DNA of 33,825 nucleotides from Alphaproteobacteria bacterium 43-37 (GTDB lineage Bacteria > Pseudomonadota > Alphaproteobacteria > 43-37), in NCBI GenBank assembly GCA_001897475.1, contig MKSY01000032.1, positions 1-33,825 on the forward strand, read 5' to 3'. A program made the translations under genes and the position numbers. The notes below the pieces were generated by a model. It saw only the letters and a program-made list of their open reading frames with translations. It searched no databases and was not told where the DNA came from. Below are positions 8,766-18,000 of this stretch, one piece after another (the stretch's first letter is position 1; each line of letters begins with the position of its first letter).

Positions 8766-10465
8766 TCTAAATCCAAAGGTAATTTTGAAATCATGAAAAG
8801 ATTAAAGTGTTGTCCCACAATATGGAAGGGTGATTTTATGGTTGATCGAAATGCTTCAAAGTTATCATCTCTAACAAAAACAATAGCCTGTTTGGATATA
8901 TGCCATATTTTGGCTGCAACAGTATGATCAAAAATAAGGTCTGTTTTATCCTCAACAGATGCACCAAATGCTAACTCCCCCAACCATCCTGAAATCATAA
9001 CAGGTCTGCCAAGATAAAATGGCAATTCTTGGGGATAAAATTCAAAGCAAATGATGGGGACTTCTGGTGAGATTTTGTCTTTTATAGCAAGCGCCAAAGC
9101 ACGCGAAGAAGGCCTTTGGAAATGCTCGCTTAAGTGATTTAGGTACAAGTTGGTGGCCATAGCAGCGATGATTAATGCTAAAATGGCGACATATGGCATT
9201 TTCTTTTTTTGAAGAACCCAAGGTATAAAGGCTCCGCCAGCAATCAAGATGGTGATTATGATCTTGCCGTTTGTACCAATGTGGCTTGGCATATGGGAAG
9301 GAAAGGGTAAAAGCAATCCAACCACAATGAGCCCTAAGCTAAGTAAAATATTCAACTGGAACGACCTATCCAGTAAACGTTTGGCACTTTGATCGGATGG
9401 TGCGCTTAAAATATGCTCATTGATAAAATGTCCTAGCCAAAGAGCCGCCGCAGGAAACGCAGGCAAGATATAAGGAATGAGCTTGGATTGTGACAGTGAA
9501 AAGAGGAAAATGATAAACCCTATCCATAGGCACAAAAGGTTTAAAAGCGATTTGTATGGGGAGTTAAGCTTTTGTCTGAGGCATAAAATATATTCTTTCA
9601 GGCTCATAACAAAAAAGCCTATCCATGGAAAAAGGCCGCCAATGAAGATGGGGATGAAAAACCAAAAAGGTTGGTAACGCTGATGGCTTTGGGTTACTAA
9701 TCGTATGATATGCTCATGAATGAAGTAGAAGTAAGCAAACTCAGGGTTTTTTAAACTAACTAATGCGTGCCAAGGAATAACAAGCGCTAAAAAAATGAGG
9801 ATGCCAATTGGATTGAGGGCAGTTCTAAACCATCCCCATTGACGGTTAACTAAAATCCAGATGAGAATGATTGATCCTGGAATTGAAAAACCAATGACGC
9901 CTTTTGTTAGAAAACCAAGAGCACAAAAGACATAGCTAGCTACAACGAAAGTTTTTTGTAAGCGCCCCGTGGGCATGAGTAAACCTCTTGCCATTGTCAG
10001 GATAGCGCCAGTGATGAAAACACTGACTGTCATATCAAGTATGACAATGCGACTGATGCCATAATAAAGCAATGAAGTGGCTAGAATAAGGCAAGATAGT
10101 ATCCCTACTCGAGGAGAAACCATATGCCATCCAAAAACAAACGTTATCATGCACCCAACCAGTGCAATAAAAATGTTTGCTAATCGTGCAGCAAAATCAT
10201 TGTAGCCAAATGCCTGGAAGGATGTCGCTTGCATCCAGTAAAACAAAGGAGGTTTTTCAAAATATTTGACAGTGTTCAGGCGAGGGGTAAGGTAATTCCC
10301 ACTTTCCAGCATCTCTCTTGGGATTTCACAGTAACGTCCTTCGTCAGGGCTTGCTAAGGGGCGTTTACCTGCCTCAAAGGAAAAAAAGGCGGATAGTATA
10401 AGAAACAAAATAGATAGCCAAAAATAGAATCTTTTTGGATTAATGATTATGGGAGAACATTGCAT
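8762..10465 (-). CDS. arnT: ArnT-like lipid A aminosugar glycosyltransferase (GT83)
   Basis: This is a 567-residue polytopic inner-membrane GT-C glycosyltransferase. ArnT moves 4-amino-4-deoxy-L-arabinose from undecaprenyl phosphate to lipid A phosphate on the periplasmic side, lowering the negative charge and giving resistance to cationic peptides. The first periplasmic loop carries the family signature SPDEGRYCEIPREMLESGNY at about residues 38-57, followed by YFEKPPLFYWMQA. About a dozen membrane helices follow, then a small soluble C-terminal domain (about 445-567). The length fits ArnT (about 550). It lies 9 bp after the Ppx/GppA-like gene and overlaps the flippase gene by 4 bp. No clear Shine-Dalgarno sequence precedes the ATG. 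The identity of the transferred sugar is inferred from the cluster. Confidence 0.88.
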   Translation of the reverse strand: MQCSPIIINPKRFYFWLSILFLILSAFFSFEAGKRPLASPDEGRYCEIPREMLESGNYLTPRLNTVKYFEKPPLFYWMQATSFQAFGYNDFAARLANIFIALVGCMITFVFGWHMVSPRVGILSCLILATSLLYYGISRIVILDMTVSVFITGAILTMARGLLMPTGRLQKTFVVASYVFCALGFLTKGVIGFSIPGSIILIWILVNRQWGWFRTALNPIGILIFLALVIPWHALVSLKNPEFAYFYFIHEHIIRLVTQSHQRYQPFWFFIPIFIGGLFPWIGFFVMSLKEYILCLRQKLNSPYKSLLNLLCLWIGFIIFLFSLSQSKLIPYILPAFPAAALWLGHFINEHILSAPSDQSAKRLLDRSFQLNILLSLGLIVVGLLLPFPSHMPSHIGTNGKIIITILIAGGAFIPWVLQKKKMPYVAILALIIAAMATNLYLNHLSEHFQRPSSRALALAIKDKISPEVPIICFEFYPQELPFYLGRPVMISGWLGELAFGASVEDKTDLIFDHTVAAKIWHISKQAIVFVRDDNFEAFRSTIKSPFHIVGQHFNLFMISKLPLDLE

Positions 10466-10474
10466 TTATATTGT

Positions 10475-11593
10475 TTAAAGTAGCTGTTTTTTACCTTCTT
10501 TATCCTTATGCAACTTATCTATGTCTGACTCAAGTAATTTTTGTCCTTCGATAATGAGTGCATCAATTGGATTAACATTCATGACGTGTACTTCATTAAT
10601 GTTAAAGGTGTCCATAACAGCATAGACAAAGATCATGTTACTAACCTCGTGATCTACAAAATCAGGTTTTATGCCCATTTGAATGAGCTCAGCATCGCTC
10701 TTAGAGCTATATCTTGTGGCCGCTTGCAAAAGATCTGCCTTCTTATAAGAAGTTTTCCTAGGGTTGACGAGTTTTAAAATGGATTTATGGACAGATCCTA
10801 TCCCGATAACTTTTGGGTTATAATTTTGTTCGTATTGAAAGATACGCAAAGAGTTTTTGGCGGGAAAAGAAACAAGAGTATGGGCTAACTGTATGGCTGG
10901 TTGAATATTATCTGGCCCTATGGGGTTTGGAGACTCTACAATTGAGGAGTCATTATTCTTGATAATCTCAATAAGCATTTTTTCAAATGTTTCGGCGCCC
11001 ATGCCTCCGCCCACATAAACCAAGCCATCCTGGTGCGTGTCGGTGATGATTTGTTGGCTGCCGCCGCCAATATCCCACACGAGAATGTGCTTGTTAGCAG
11101 AGTCTTTTTCAGAAAAGCGAGCTGATCTGAGGCCGAGAATTGCTTCCATTTCTTGACTTATAATCTCAATAGAGATTCCCAGTCCTTGTTCAAATTTTTC
11201 AAGGACAGCCGGGCCGTTTTTAGCTTTCCGAAATGCTGCGGTTGCTAAACCAAAGGCTTCATCGATAGGAGCGACGCCTTCCGCTTTGGCTTTTAGAGCT
11301 TTAAGAGTATCGAATCCTAGCTGAATAACTTCGGGGCTAAAATTGCCATCTTTGGCATTGTTAAGAGATTCTTGATAAGGTACGCTCACATCTTTCTTGA
11401 AATAAGTTTGAAGAATTTTGTGCTTGCAAGTATCGACTTGGACCAATTTAAACTTAGTGGCCCCAGATCCAATATCAAAGAGTGCTCGATTCACAGTGCA
11501 GCGTTTTTTGAGTGTTAAAACCCCCGCGTTGGCAGAGCTAGTTATACATGTGAAGATTAAAAGGAGTACGGCTAATATAGTCGTTTTTCTCAT
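10475..11593 (-). CDS. Exported Ppx/GppA-like phosphatase-family protein
   Basis: This 372-residue protein has the ASKHA-fold motifs of the exopolyphosphatase/guanosine-pentaphosphate phosphatase family. They are a phosphate-1-like DIGSGATKF at residues 40-48, LATAAFRKAKNGP near 117-128, an acidic segment ISQEMEAILGL at 145-155 where the family has its catalytic glutamate, and a phosphate-2-like DIGGGSQQI at 174-182. It differs from cytoplasmic Ppx/GppA in having a clear signal peptide: MRKT, a hydrophobic core at residues 5-17, and cleavage after ANA at residue 23. It is also short and ends after the two core domains, with no HD or C-terminal extension. The ATG at 11593 has GGA 7 bases upstream; a TTG four codons earlier is possible but less likely. 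It is the first gene before arnT. Its substrate is unknown. Confidence 0.82.
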   Translation of the reverse strand: MRKTTILAVLLLIFTCITSSANAGVLTLKKRCTVNRALFDIGSGATKFKLVQVDTCKHKILQTYFKKDVSVPYQESLNNAKDGNFSPEVIQLGFDTLKALKAKAEGVAPIDEAFGLATAAFRKAKNGPAVLEKFEQGLGISIEIISQEMEAILGLRSARFSEKDSANKHILVWDIGGGSQQIITDTHQDGLVYVGGGMGAETFEKMLIEIIKNNDSSIVESPNPIGPDNIQPAIQLAHTLVSFPAKNSLRIFQYEQNYNPKVIGIGSVHKSILKLVNPRKTSYKKADLLQAATRYSSKSDAELIQMGIKPDFVDHEVSNMIFVYAVMDTFNINEVHVMNVNPIDALIIEGQKLLESDIDKLHKDKEGKKQLL

Positions 11594-11626
11594 GGTAATT
11601 TCCAATGTCTATAGAAATTTTATGGC

Positions 11627-11655
11627 AATATAATTTGTTTGTTAAATATATTCAA
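11627..11655 (-). promoter_or_regulatory. Candidate sigma70-type promoter for the Ppx-like/arn operon
   Basis: On the minus strand, TTGAAT (4 of 6) and TATATT (5 of 6) are separated by exactly 17 bases. The predicted start lies about 27 bases before the ATG of the Ppx/GppA-like gene, a sensible leader length. It lies in the divergent region shared with proS. Confidence 0.42.
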
Positions 11656-11686
11656 GCTATTAAACCACAAACCAAAAACTCCTCAC

Positions 11687-11714
11687 TTGATTTGAAAGTC
11701 AGGATTCATATATT
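11687..11714 (+). promoter_or_regulatory. Candidate sigma70-type promoter for proS-lolC-lolD
   Basis: TTGATT (4 of 6) and TATATT (5 of 6) are separated by 16 bases in the divergent intergenic region, about 38 bases upstream of the proS ATG. This region is the only obvious place for a promoter serving proS. Confidence 0.38.
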
Positions 11715-11752
11715 CTAAATTTATTATCGAATTAAAGCATTTTGAGGAACAA

Positions 11753-13039
11753 ATGAGGCTATCTCACTTTTATCTGCCAACCCAAAAAGAAACACCAAGT
11801 GATGCACAAATTGCATCGCATAGGCTCATGCTAAAGGCCGGAATGGTCTATCAATCAAGTGCTGGAATTTACACTTGGCTCCCTCTAGGTTTAAGGGTTC
11901 TAAGGAAGATTGAAAATATCATCAATGAGGAAATGGATGCGGCAGGGTGTCAGGAAGTATTAATGCCGACCATTCAATCAGCAGAGTTGTGGCAGAAAAG
12001 TGGGCGATTGGATAGTTATGGCAAAGAAATGTTGAAATTCAAAGATCGCCATGACCGTGAGCTTTTGTATGGTCCAACAAACGAAGAGTTGATCACGGAA
12101 GTATTTAGTCAGCATATTAAAAGCTATCGTGATATTCCAAAAAATTTGTATCAAATTCAATGGAAGTTTCGAGATGAAATTCGCCCACGGTTCGGTGTCA
12201 TGAGGGGAAGAGAGTTCCTCATGAAAGACGCCTATTCTTTTGATATAGATTATGAAGGTGCCAAAAAATCATACTGGCGTATGTACCAAACATATTTAAA
12301 GATTTTTAAACGGATGGGGCTTACAGCGATCCCTGTTCGTGCTGATTCAGGCGCAATTGGTGGCGATATGAGCCATGAGTTCCAAATCTTAGCGCCGGCG
12401 GGCGAAAGCTCACTTTATTATGAGGTGGCGTTTGAGAGCCTGGATTTTGATGATCCAAATGTTATGGACGAAGTTGTGCGTCTTTATGCGGCTGTGGACG
12501 AAAAGCATGATCCGCAATCATGCCCAGTGCCCCCCCATCAGCTTAAGCAATCTAAAGGGATTGAAGTTGGGCATATATTCTACTTTGGCTCAAAATACTC
12601 TGAGCCTTTAGGAGCAAAAGTTATGACCCCTTCAGGTCAGCTGGTGAATGTCGAAATGGGCTCGTATGGTATTGGTGTGTCGAGGTTGGTGGGAGCTATT
12701 ATTGAAGCCAATTTTGATGGCGAGGGGATCAAATGGCCTGACCCAGTGGCGCCATTCCAGGTTGGTATTGTCAATGCTAAAACACATGATCCTAAAGCTG
12801 TAGCATTTGCCGATGCGGTATATGAAAAACTTAAAGAGGCTGGGGTCGAGACGCTCTATGATGACACAGATGAGCGTCCTGGAGCTAAGTTTGCCAATAT
12901 GGATCTCATTGGTCTTCCCTGGCAAGTTATTGTCGGTGCAAAGGCCGTAGAAAAGGGTATTATTGAGATTAAGCGACGCTCCGATGGAACGCGTCAAGAG
13001 CTTGACCTAACCTCCTTTATTAACCAATTGGCTGCCTAA
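11753..13039 (+). CDS. proS: Prolyl-tRNA synthetase, short type without editing insert
   Basis: ProS charges tRNA-Pro with proline in the cytoplasm. The 428-residue protein begins with the typical MRLSHFYLPTQKETPSDAQI and carries class II synthetase motifs. These are motif 1 around GLRVLRKIENIINEEMDAAG, motif 2 in QIQWKFRDEIRPRFGVMRGREF (about residues 135-156), and motif 3 in GSYGIGVSRLVGAIIE (about 303-318). An anticodon-binding domain (about 335-428) follows. It is much shorter than the roughly 570-residue enterobacterial enzyme because the editing (INS) domain between motifs 2 and 3 is missing, as in other alphaproteobacterial and mitochondrial enzymes. GAGG precedes the ATG. The stop and the lolC start share one base (TAATG). 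Confidence 0.97.
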   Translation: MRLSHFYLPTQKETPSDAQIASHRLMLKAGMVYQSSAGIYTWLPLGLRVLRKIENIINEEMDAAGCQEVLMPTIQSAELWQKSGRLDSYGKEMLKFKDRHDRELLYGPTNEELITEVFSQHIKSYRDIPKNLYQIQWKFRDEIRPRFGVMRGREFLMKDAYSFDIDYEGAKKSYWRMYQTYLKIFKRMGLTAIPVRADSGAIGGDMSHEFQILAPAGESSLYYEVAFESLDFDDPNVMDEVVRLYAAVDEKHDPQSCPVPPHQLKQSKGIEVGHIFYFGSKYSEPLGAKVMTPSGQLVNVEMGSYGIGVSRLVGAIIEANFDGEGIKWPDPVAPFQVGIVNAKTHDPKAVAFADAVYEKLKEAGVETLYDDTDERPGAKFANMDLIGLPWQVIVGAKAVEKGIIEIKRRSDGTRQELDLTSFINQLAA

Positions 13040-14283
13040 TGCGAAAAGGATTTGAGTGGTACGTTGCAGGAAGATATTTGCGCGCACGCAGCCAAGAAAA
13101 GCTTGTGTCCATCATTGCCATTTTGTCTTTTTTGGGAATTATGCTGGGTGTCGCTACATTGATTATTGTGACGGCGGTGATGAATGGTTTTCATAAAGAG
13201 CTTTTGGGGCAGATATTAGGTATTAATGGTCATTTGCGAGTGTATCATTCGCAGCAGCAGCCCCTTTACTATCAACCTGTGGTTGATCGGTTGAAGGAAC
13301 ATTTGAATGTAACGTTAGCTCACCCGATTATTGAGAAGCAAGGTATGGTGACCTCGGCTCATGGCGCTGCAGCTGTTATTGTGCATGGTATCGCAAGTGC
13401 GCACTTGCAAAAGCGAGAAATGATCACAAGCAAAGTCAAGTGGGGCACATCAATCTTTAATGACGATCAGCACATTTTGATTGGTAAAAGGCTTGCTGAA
13501 AAGTTGGGGGTGCTGCCTGGTGGTAAACTAACTCTTATGATTCCCCAGGGGACGGCTACACCATTTGGAATGGCGCCGCGGGCCAAAACGTTTAAAGTTG
13601 GTGGTGTTTTTGAGATGGGCATGGTTGATTATGACAACGCCTATGTGTTTATGCCGCTTGAGGTGGCGCAAGTGTTTTTTAGGCTTCCTGAAGGTACATG
13701 CACTAATGTTGAGATTTTTACGGATAATTTATCAAAAGCGAGTGATAGGGTGCCAGGACTCATGGCGAAACTGCCGCCTGAATTGGGGATTTTGGATTGG
13801 CAAAAGGCGAACACGGGCTATTTTGAGGCCATTAAAGTTGAGCGAAATGTAATGTTTATCATCCTTACGCTTATAATTGTGGTGGCGGTTTTCAATGTCA
13901 TTTCTAGTCTGATCATGCTTGTCAAAGATAAATCACAGGAAATAGCGATATTTAAAACCATTGGGGCGGCTAGAACTTCCATTTTAAAAATATTTTTACT
14001 TATTGGGGGAAGCATTGGGTTGGCTGGCACAATCTTGGGTGGAATCTTGGGGTGTATCTTTGCGGCTAACATTGAAAGCATTCGAAAAGGCTTAGAAAAA
14101 ATCACGCATACTAATCTTTTCCAGGCTGAGATCTATTTTTTGTCAAAATTACCTGCAGAGCTAAACATTTATGAGGTCATGAGCATTATGTTGATGGCAA
14201 TGGTTTTGACATTACTCGCGGCTTTCTATCCAGCATGGCGCGCATCACGCCTTGATCCTGTTGATACACTGAGGCAGATTTAA
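13039..14283 (+). CDS. lolC: LolC/LolE (LolF-type) lipoprotein-release permease
   Basis: This 414-residue inner-membrane protein is the permease of the LolCDE ABC transporter, which extracts outer-membrane lipoproteins from the inner membrane and hands them to LolA. It has one N-terminal helix (about residues 22-47), a large periplasmic domain (about 48-265), and three C-terminal helices (about 270-295, 318-345 and 375-398) before the LDPVDTLRQI tail. These are the MacB/FtsX-type layout and the family's usual ending. The periplasmic segment TPFGMAPR near residue 174 resembles the LolA-binding hook of LolC. Only one permease gene lies here, so a homodimeric LolF-like arrangement is likely. lolD follows after 3 bases. 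Confidence 0.93.
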   Translation: MRKGFEWYVAGRYLRARSQEKLVSIIAILSFLGIMLGVATLIIVTAVMNGFHKELLGQILGINGHLRVYHSQQQPLYYQPVVDRLKEHLNVTLAHPIIEKQGMVTSAHGAAAVIVHGIASAHLQKREMITSKVKWGTSIFNDDQHILIGKRLAEKLGVLPGGKLTLMIPQGTATPFGMAPRAKTFKVGGVFEMGMVDYDNAYVFMPLEVAQVFFRLPEGTCTNVEIFTDNLSKASDRVPGLMAKLPPELGILDWQKANTGYFEAIKVERNVMFIILTLIIVVAVFNVISSLIMLVKDKSQEIAIFKTIGAARTSILKIFLLIGGSIGLAGTILGGILGCIFAANIESIRKGLEKITHTNLFQAEIYFLSKLPAELNIYEVMSIMLMAMVLTLLAAFYPAWRASRLDPVDTLRQI

Positions 14284-14286
14284 ATC

Positions 14287-14949
14287 ATGTTTTCTCTACG
14301 TAACATTTCAAAGCAATTTTCAATCGATAGTGTAACTATCAATGTTTTGAAAGATGTTTCCTTGGATTTAAAACCTGGGGAAATAACAGGTTTGGTCGGG
14401 CCTTCCGGCGCTGGTAAATCCACACTTTTGCATATTGCTGGTTTGTTAGAGAAGCCAAGTTCTGGGCAAGTGTTGATTGATGGTATGAATATGGTGGAGC
14501 GGTCTGAAAAAGCCAAAGCCCGCTTTCGAAATACAAGCATTGGTTTTGTCTATCAAAGTCACAGATTGCTAGCCGATTTTTCTGCATTGGAAAATGTCAT
14601 GCTCCCTCTCCTTATTGCGGGTGTTGGGTCATTGCAGGCTAAAAAAGAAGCTCTTGTGTTGCTTGAGCGAGTAGGGCTGGGAGCTAGGCTTGACCATCGC
14701 CCGGCCAAATTATCTGGGGGTGAGCAACAACGGGTTGCCTTGGCAAGGGCATTAATTGGGCGCCCAACAATCTTGCTGGCTGATGAGCCCACTGGGAATT
14801 TAGATACGCAAACGTCACAGGTGGTTTTTCAGTTGCTTTTGGAAATTGTAAAGAGTCATAATGTGGGGGCATTGATTGCTACGCATAATCCAGATCTGGC
14901 AAAACAGATGGATCGGGTTGTCTCTTTAAAAGACGGTCATATTGTTTAA
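14287..14949 (+). CDS. lolD: LolD, ATPase of the lipoprotein-release ABC transporter
   Basis: This 220-residue ABC ATPase powers the LolCDE complex from the cytoplasmic side. All nucleotide-binding motifs are present: Walker A GPSGAGKST (38-46), a Q-loop glutamine in FVYQSHRL (Q90), ABC signature LSGGE (142-146), Walker B ILLADEPTGNLD (162-173) and the H-loop histidine H200. The length matches LolD. It lies 3 bp after lolC and is almost certainly cotranscribed with it. Closely related MacB- and FtsE-type ATPases are excluded by the lolC neighbour. Confidence 0.95.
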   Translation: MFSLRNISKQFSIDSVTINVLKDVSLDLKPGEITGLVGPSGAGKSTLLHIAGLLEKPSSGQVLIDGMNMVERSEKAKARFRNTSIGFVYQSHRLLADFSALENVMLPLLIAGVGSLQAKKEALVLLERVGLGARLDHRPAKLSGGEQQRVALARALIGRPTILLADEPTGNLDTQTSQVVFQLLLEIVKSHNVGALIATHNPDLAKQMDRVVSLKDGHIV

Positions 14950-14952
14950 AAA

Positions 14953-14980
14953 GGCGGGCTGTTACCTGCCGTTAACTTTT
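14953..14980 (+). terminator. Weak terminator-like hairpin after lolD
   Basis: A six-pair stem, GGCGGG with CCTGCC (one G-U pair), has a six-base loop and is followed within a few bases by TTTT. The T-run is short and offset, so this may attenuate rather than stop transcription into dnaE, which begins 59 bp after lolD. Confidence 0.3.
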
Positions 14981-15008
14981 AATTATGGTTTAATCATATG
15001 GATATGCT

Positions 15009-18000
15009 GTGCCTGAATTTGTTCATCTGAAGACTCACTCTGCATATTCTTTAGCTGAAGGGGCAATCAAAACAACGCGACTAGTTGATCTGTGTGTGGA
15101 GCATGGTATGCCGGCTGTTGCCCTTACGGATTCTGGTAACCTTTTTGGAGCGCTAGAGTTTTCCTTGGCGTGTGCTGAAAAAGGTATACAGGGTATTATT
15201 GGTTTAAAACTCAAGTTTAAAGATATCTTACCTAATGGTCAGACCTATTTTTATCACATGGGATTATTGGCTCAATCTCAAGATGGATACAATAGTCTGA
15301 TGAAGCTGGCGAGCAATGCTTATATAAATTCAAAGGAGCACGAGGCTCCGTGCATAGATGCTGCAGCCATAGATGAGTGGAACAAGGGATTGATACTGCT
15401 CTCTGGAAGTCTTGAAGGGCCTGTTCATATGGCATTGCTCCAAAAACAGGTGGATACAGCCGTGGCTTTAACTCGGCGATATAAAGCTATTTTTGGGGAT
15501 CGTTTCTATCTGGAAATTTCAAGGTGTGGATACCCAGATGAAGCAAGGATAGAAGAAGCATTATTGACAATTGCTATGGATGAAGGGGTTCCAATAGTTG
15601 CTACCAATGAGGTTTATTTTGAGTCTCCTCAGCTGCATGAAGCTCATGATATTCTTTTGTGTATTTCCCAGGGCGTGACTGTTTCTGTTGAGAATAGGCG
15701 TAAAGTATCATCTGAGCATTATTTTAAATCTCAAAGCGCCATGAAAAAAGTCTTCTCTGATCTTCCTGAGGCTATTGAAAACACCATCCGTATCGCTCGG
15801 CGTTGCCATTTTATGCCAAGGGTTTCAAAACCAATTTTGCCACCATTTCCAACAACAGATGGTAAGAGCGAAGCCGAAGAGCTCGTTATCCAAGCAAATG
15901 ATGGATTAACAAAAAGGTTAGAGCGTCAAGTCTTTAAGCCGGTCATGGACGAGCAGGAGAAAGTAATAATTCGGGAAAACTACCAAGAACGACTGAATTA
16001 TGAGTTGGATATTATCATTAAGATGGGATTTCCTGGCTACTTCTTGATCGTGTCGGATTTTATCCGGTGGGCCAAACAAAAAGGTATACCTGTTGGGCCT
16101 GGTAGAGGTTCAGGAGCAGGCTCTCTTGTGGCTTGGGTGCTGACTATTACCGATATTGACCCCATTGCGTTTAATCTGCTTTTTGAACGATTCCTCAACC
16201 CTGAGCGTGTTTCATTGCCTGATTTTGACGTTGATTTTTGTCAAGATAGGCGTGACGAGGTTATCGAGTATGTCCGAGAAAAATATGGTGATAATAAGGT
16301 TGCGCACATCATTACTTTCGGAAAATTGCAAGCGCGAGCCGTTTTAAGGGACGTAGGGCGAGTCTTGGAAATGCCTTATGGGTATGTGGATAAAATCTGC
16401 AAACTTATTCCGAACAATCCAGCTAATCCGGTAACGCTTGAGCAGGCGTTAGATATTGATCCGCAGCTGAGGTCTATGATGAGAGAGGACCCTGATGTGG
16501 CGAAGCTTATCAATAATGGTCTTAAGCTTGAAGGGCTGTATCGCCATGCATCAACCCATGCAGCGGGTGTTGTTATCGGGGGCAGGCCATTAGATGAACT
16601 TGTGCCGCTTTACAAAGATGCACGAAGCCCTATCCCAGCTACTCAGTTTAATATGAAATATGTGGAGCAAGCAGGGTTACTAAAGTTTGATTTCCTTGGT
16701 CTGAAAACGCTGACAGTTATTGATAAAACATGTCAATTAATTGGAAGCGTTTCTGGGAATGTGTTGGATATTTCTACAATTCCCATCGATGATACTAAAA
16801 CATTTGAACTGCTCAATCGGGTGGAAACGGCGGGTGTGTTCCAGCTTGAAAGCGGTGGAATGAGGGATGTTTTAAGGCGCTTAAAACCAGACCGACTTGA
16901 GGAATTAATCGCCTTGGTTGCTTTGTATCGTCCTGGCCCAATGGATGATATCCCGCGCTACCTCGCTTGCAAGCATGGTGAAGAGCCTGTCCAATACTCA
17001 CATCCCATGTTAGAGCCAATTTTGAAAGACAGCTTTGGTGTTATGGTTGTTCAAGAGCAAGTTATGCAAATTGCCCAGGTAATGGCAGGTTATACATTGG
17101 GTGGAGCGGACTTGCTAAGAAGAGCGATGGGTAAAAAGAATCGCGAAGAGATGGATTCGCAGCGTGCCAAATTTATAGAGGGCGCTTTGGGCAATGGTGT
17201 CAGCGAAAATATTGCTAGCGCTGTGTTCGACCAAATCAGCAAGTTCGCAGGTTATGGTTTTAATAAATCCCATGCAGCTCCGTATGCTTTGTTGACATAT
17301 CAAACGGCCTATCTTAAGGCAAACTATCCTGTTGAATTTTTATGTGCATCCATGACTCTTGATATGGGCAATGCCGATAAAATTAATCTTTTCAAGCAAG
17401 AGTTGAGGAGAATTGGGATCCCTCTCTTGGGCCCTGATATTAATAAATCAGTGGCAAATTTTAGCATTGAATTTATGCCAGACGGTCAAAAAGCTATACG
17501 TTATGGTTTGGGTGCGATTAAGAACGTTGGTTATCAAGCGATGCAAGATATGTCGGCTGCTCGTTCTCTCAATGGCCCATTTAGCGATGTTTTTGATTTT
17601 GTTGAAAGGGTTGATTCAAAGGCTCTTAACAAAAGGCAAATGGAAAGTTTGGTTCTAGCGGGTGGCTTTGATTCTCTTCACAAAAATCGTCACTCGATGT
17701 GGTCTTCATTGGATGTTCTGACCTCTGTTAAAAAGGAAACTGATAGGCCGCCGAGTCTTTTTGGTGCAGAAGCATATAAGCCAAAGCAATCTTTGAGTCC
17801 TGTACCTGAATGGGGTTTGCTTGAACGCTTACAAAAAGAGTTTGATGTTTTAGGGTCCTATTTTTCAGCTCATCCATTGGAGGGGTATCCTTTGCATAAG
17901 CTGAATGTCGTGCATTCAAATGAGTTCTATGAGGCGCTGCTTTCGGGTGTGCCAACGCTGAACGCTGTTGGGGTGATGGTTAGTTCAAAAGAACGTGTCT

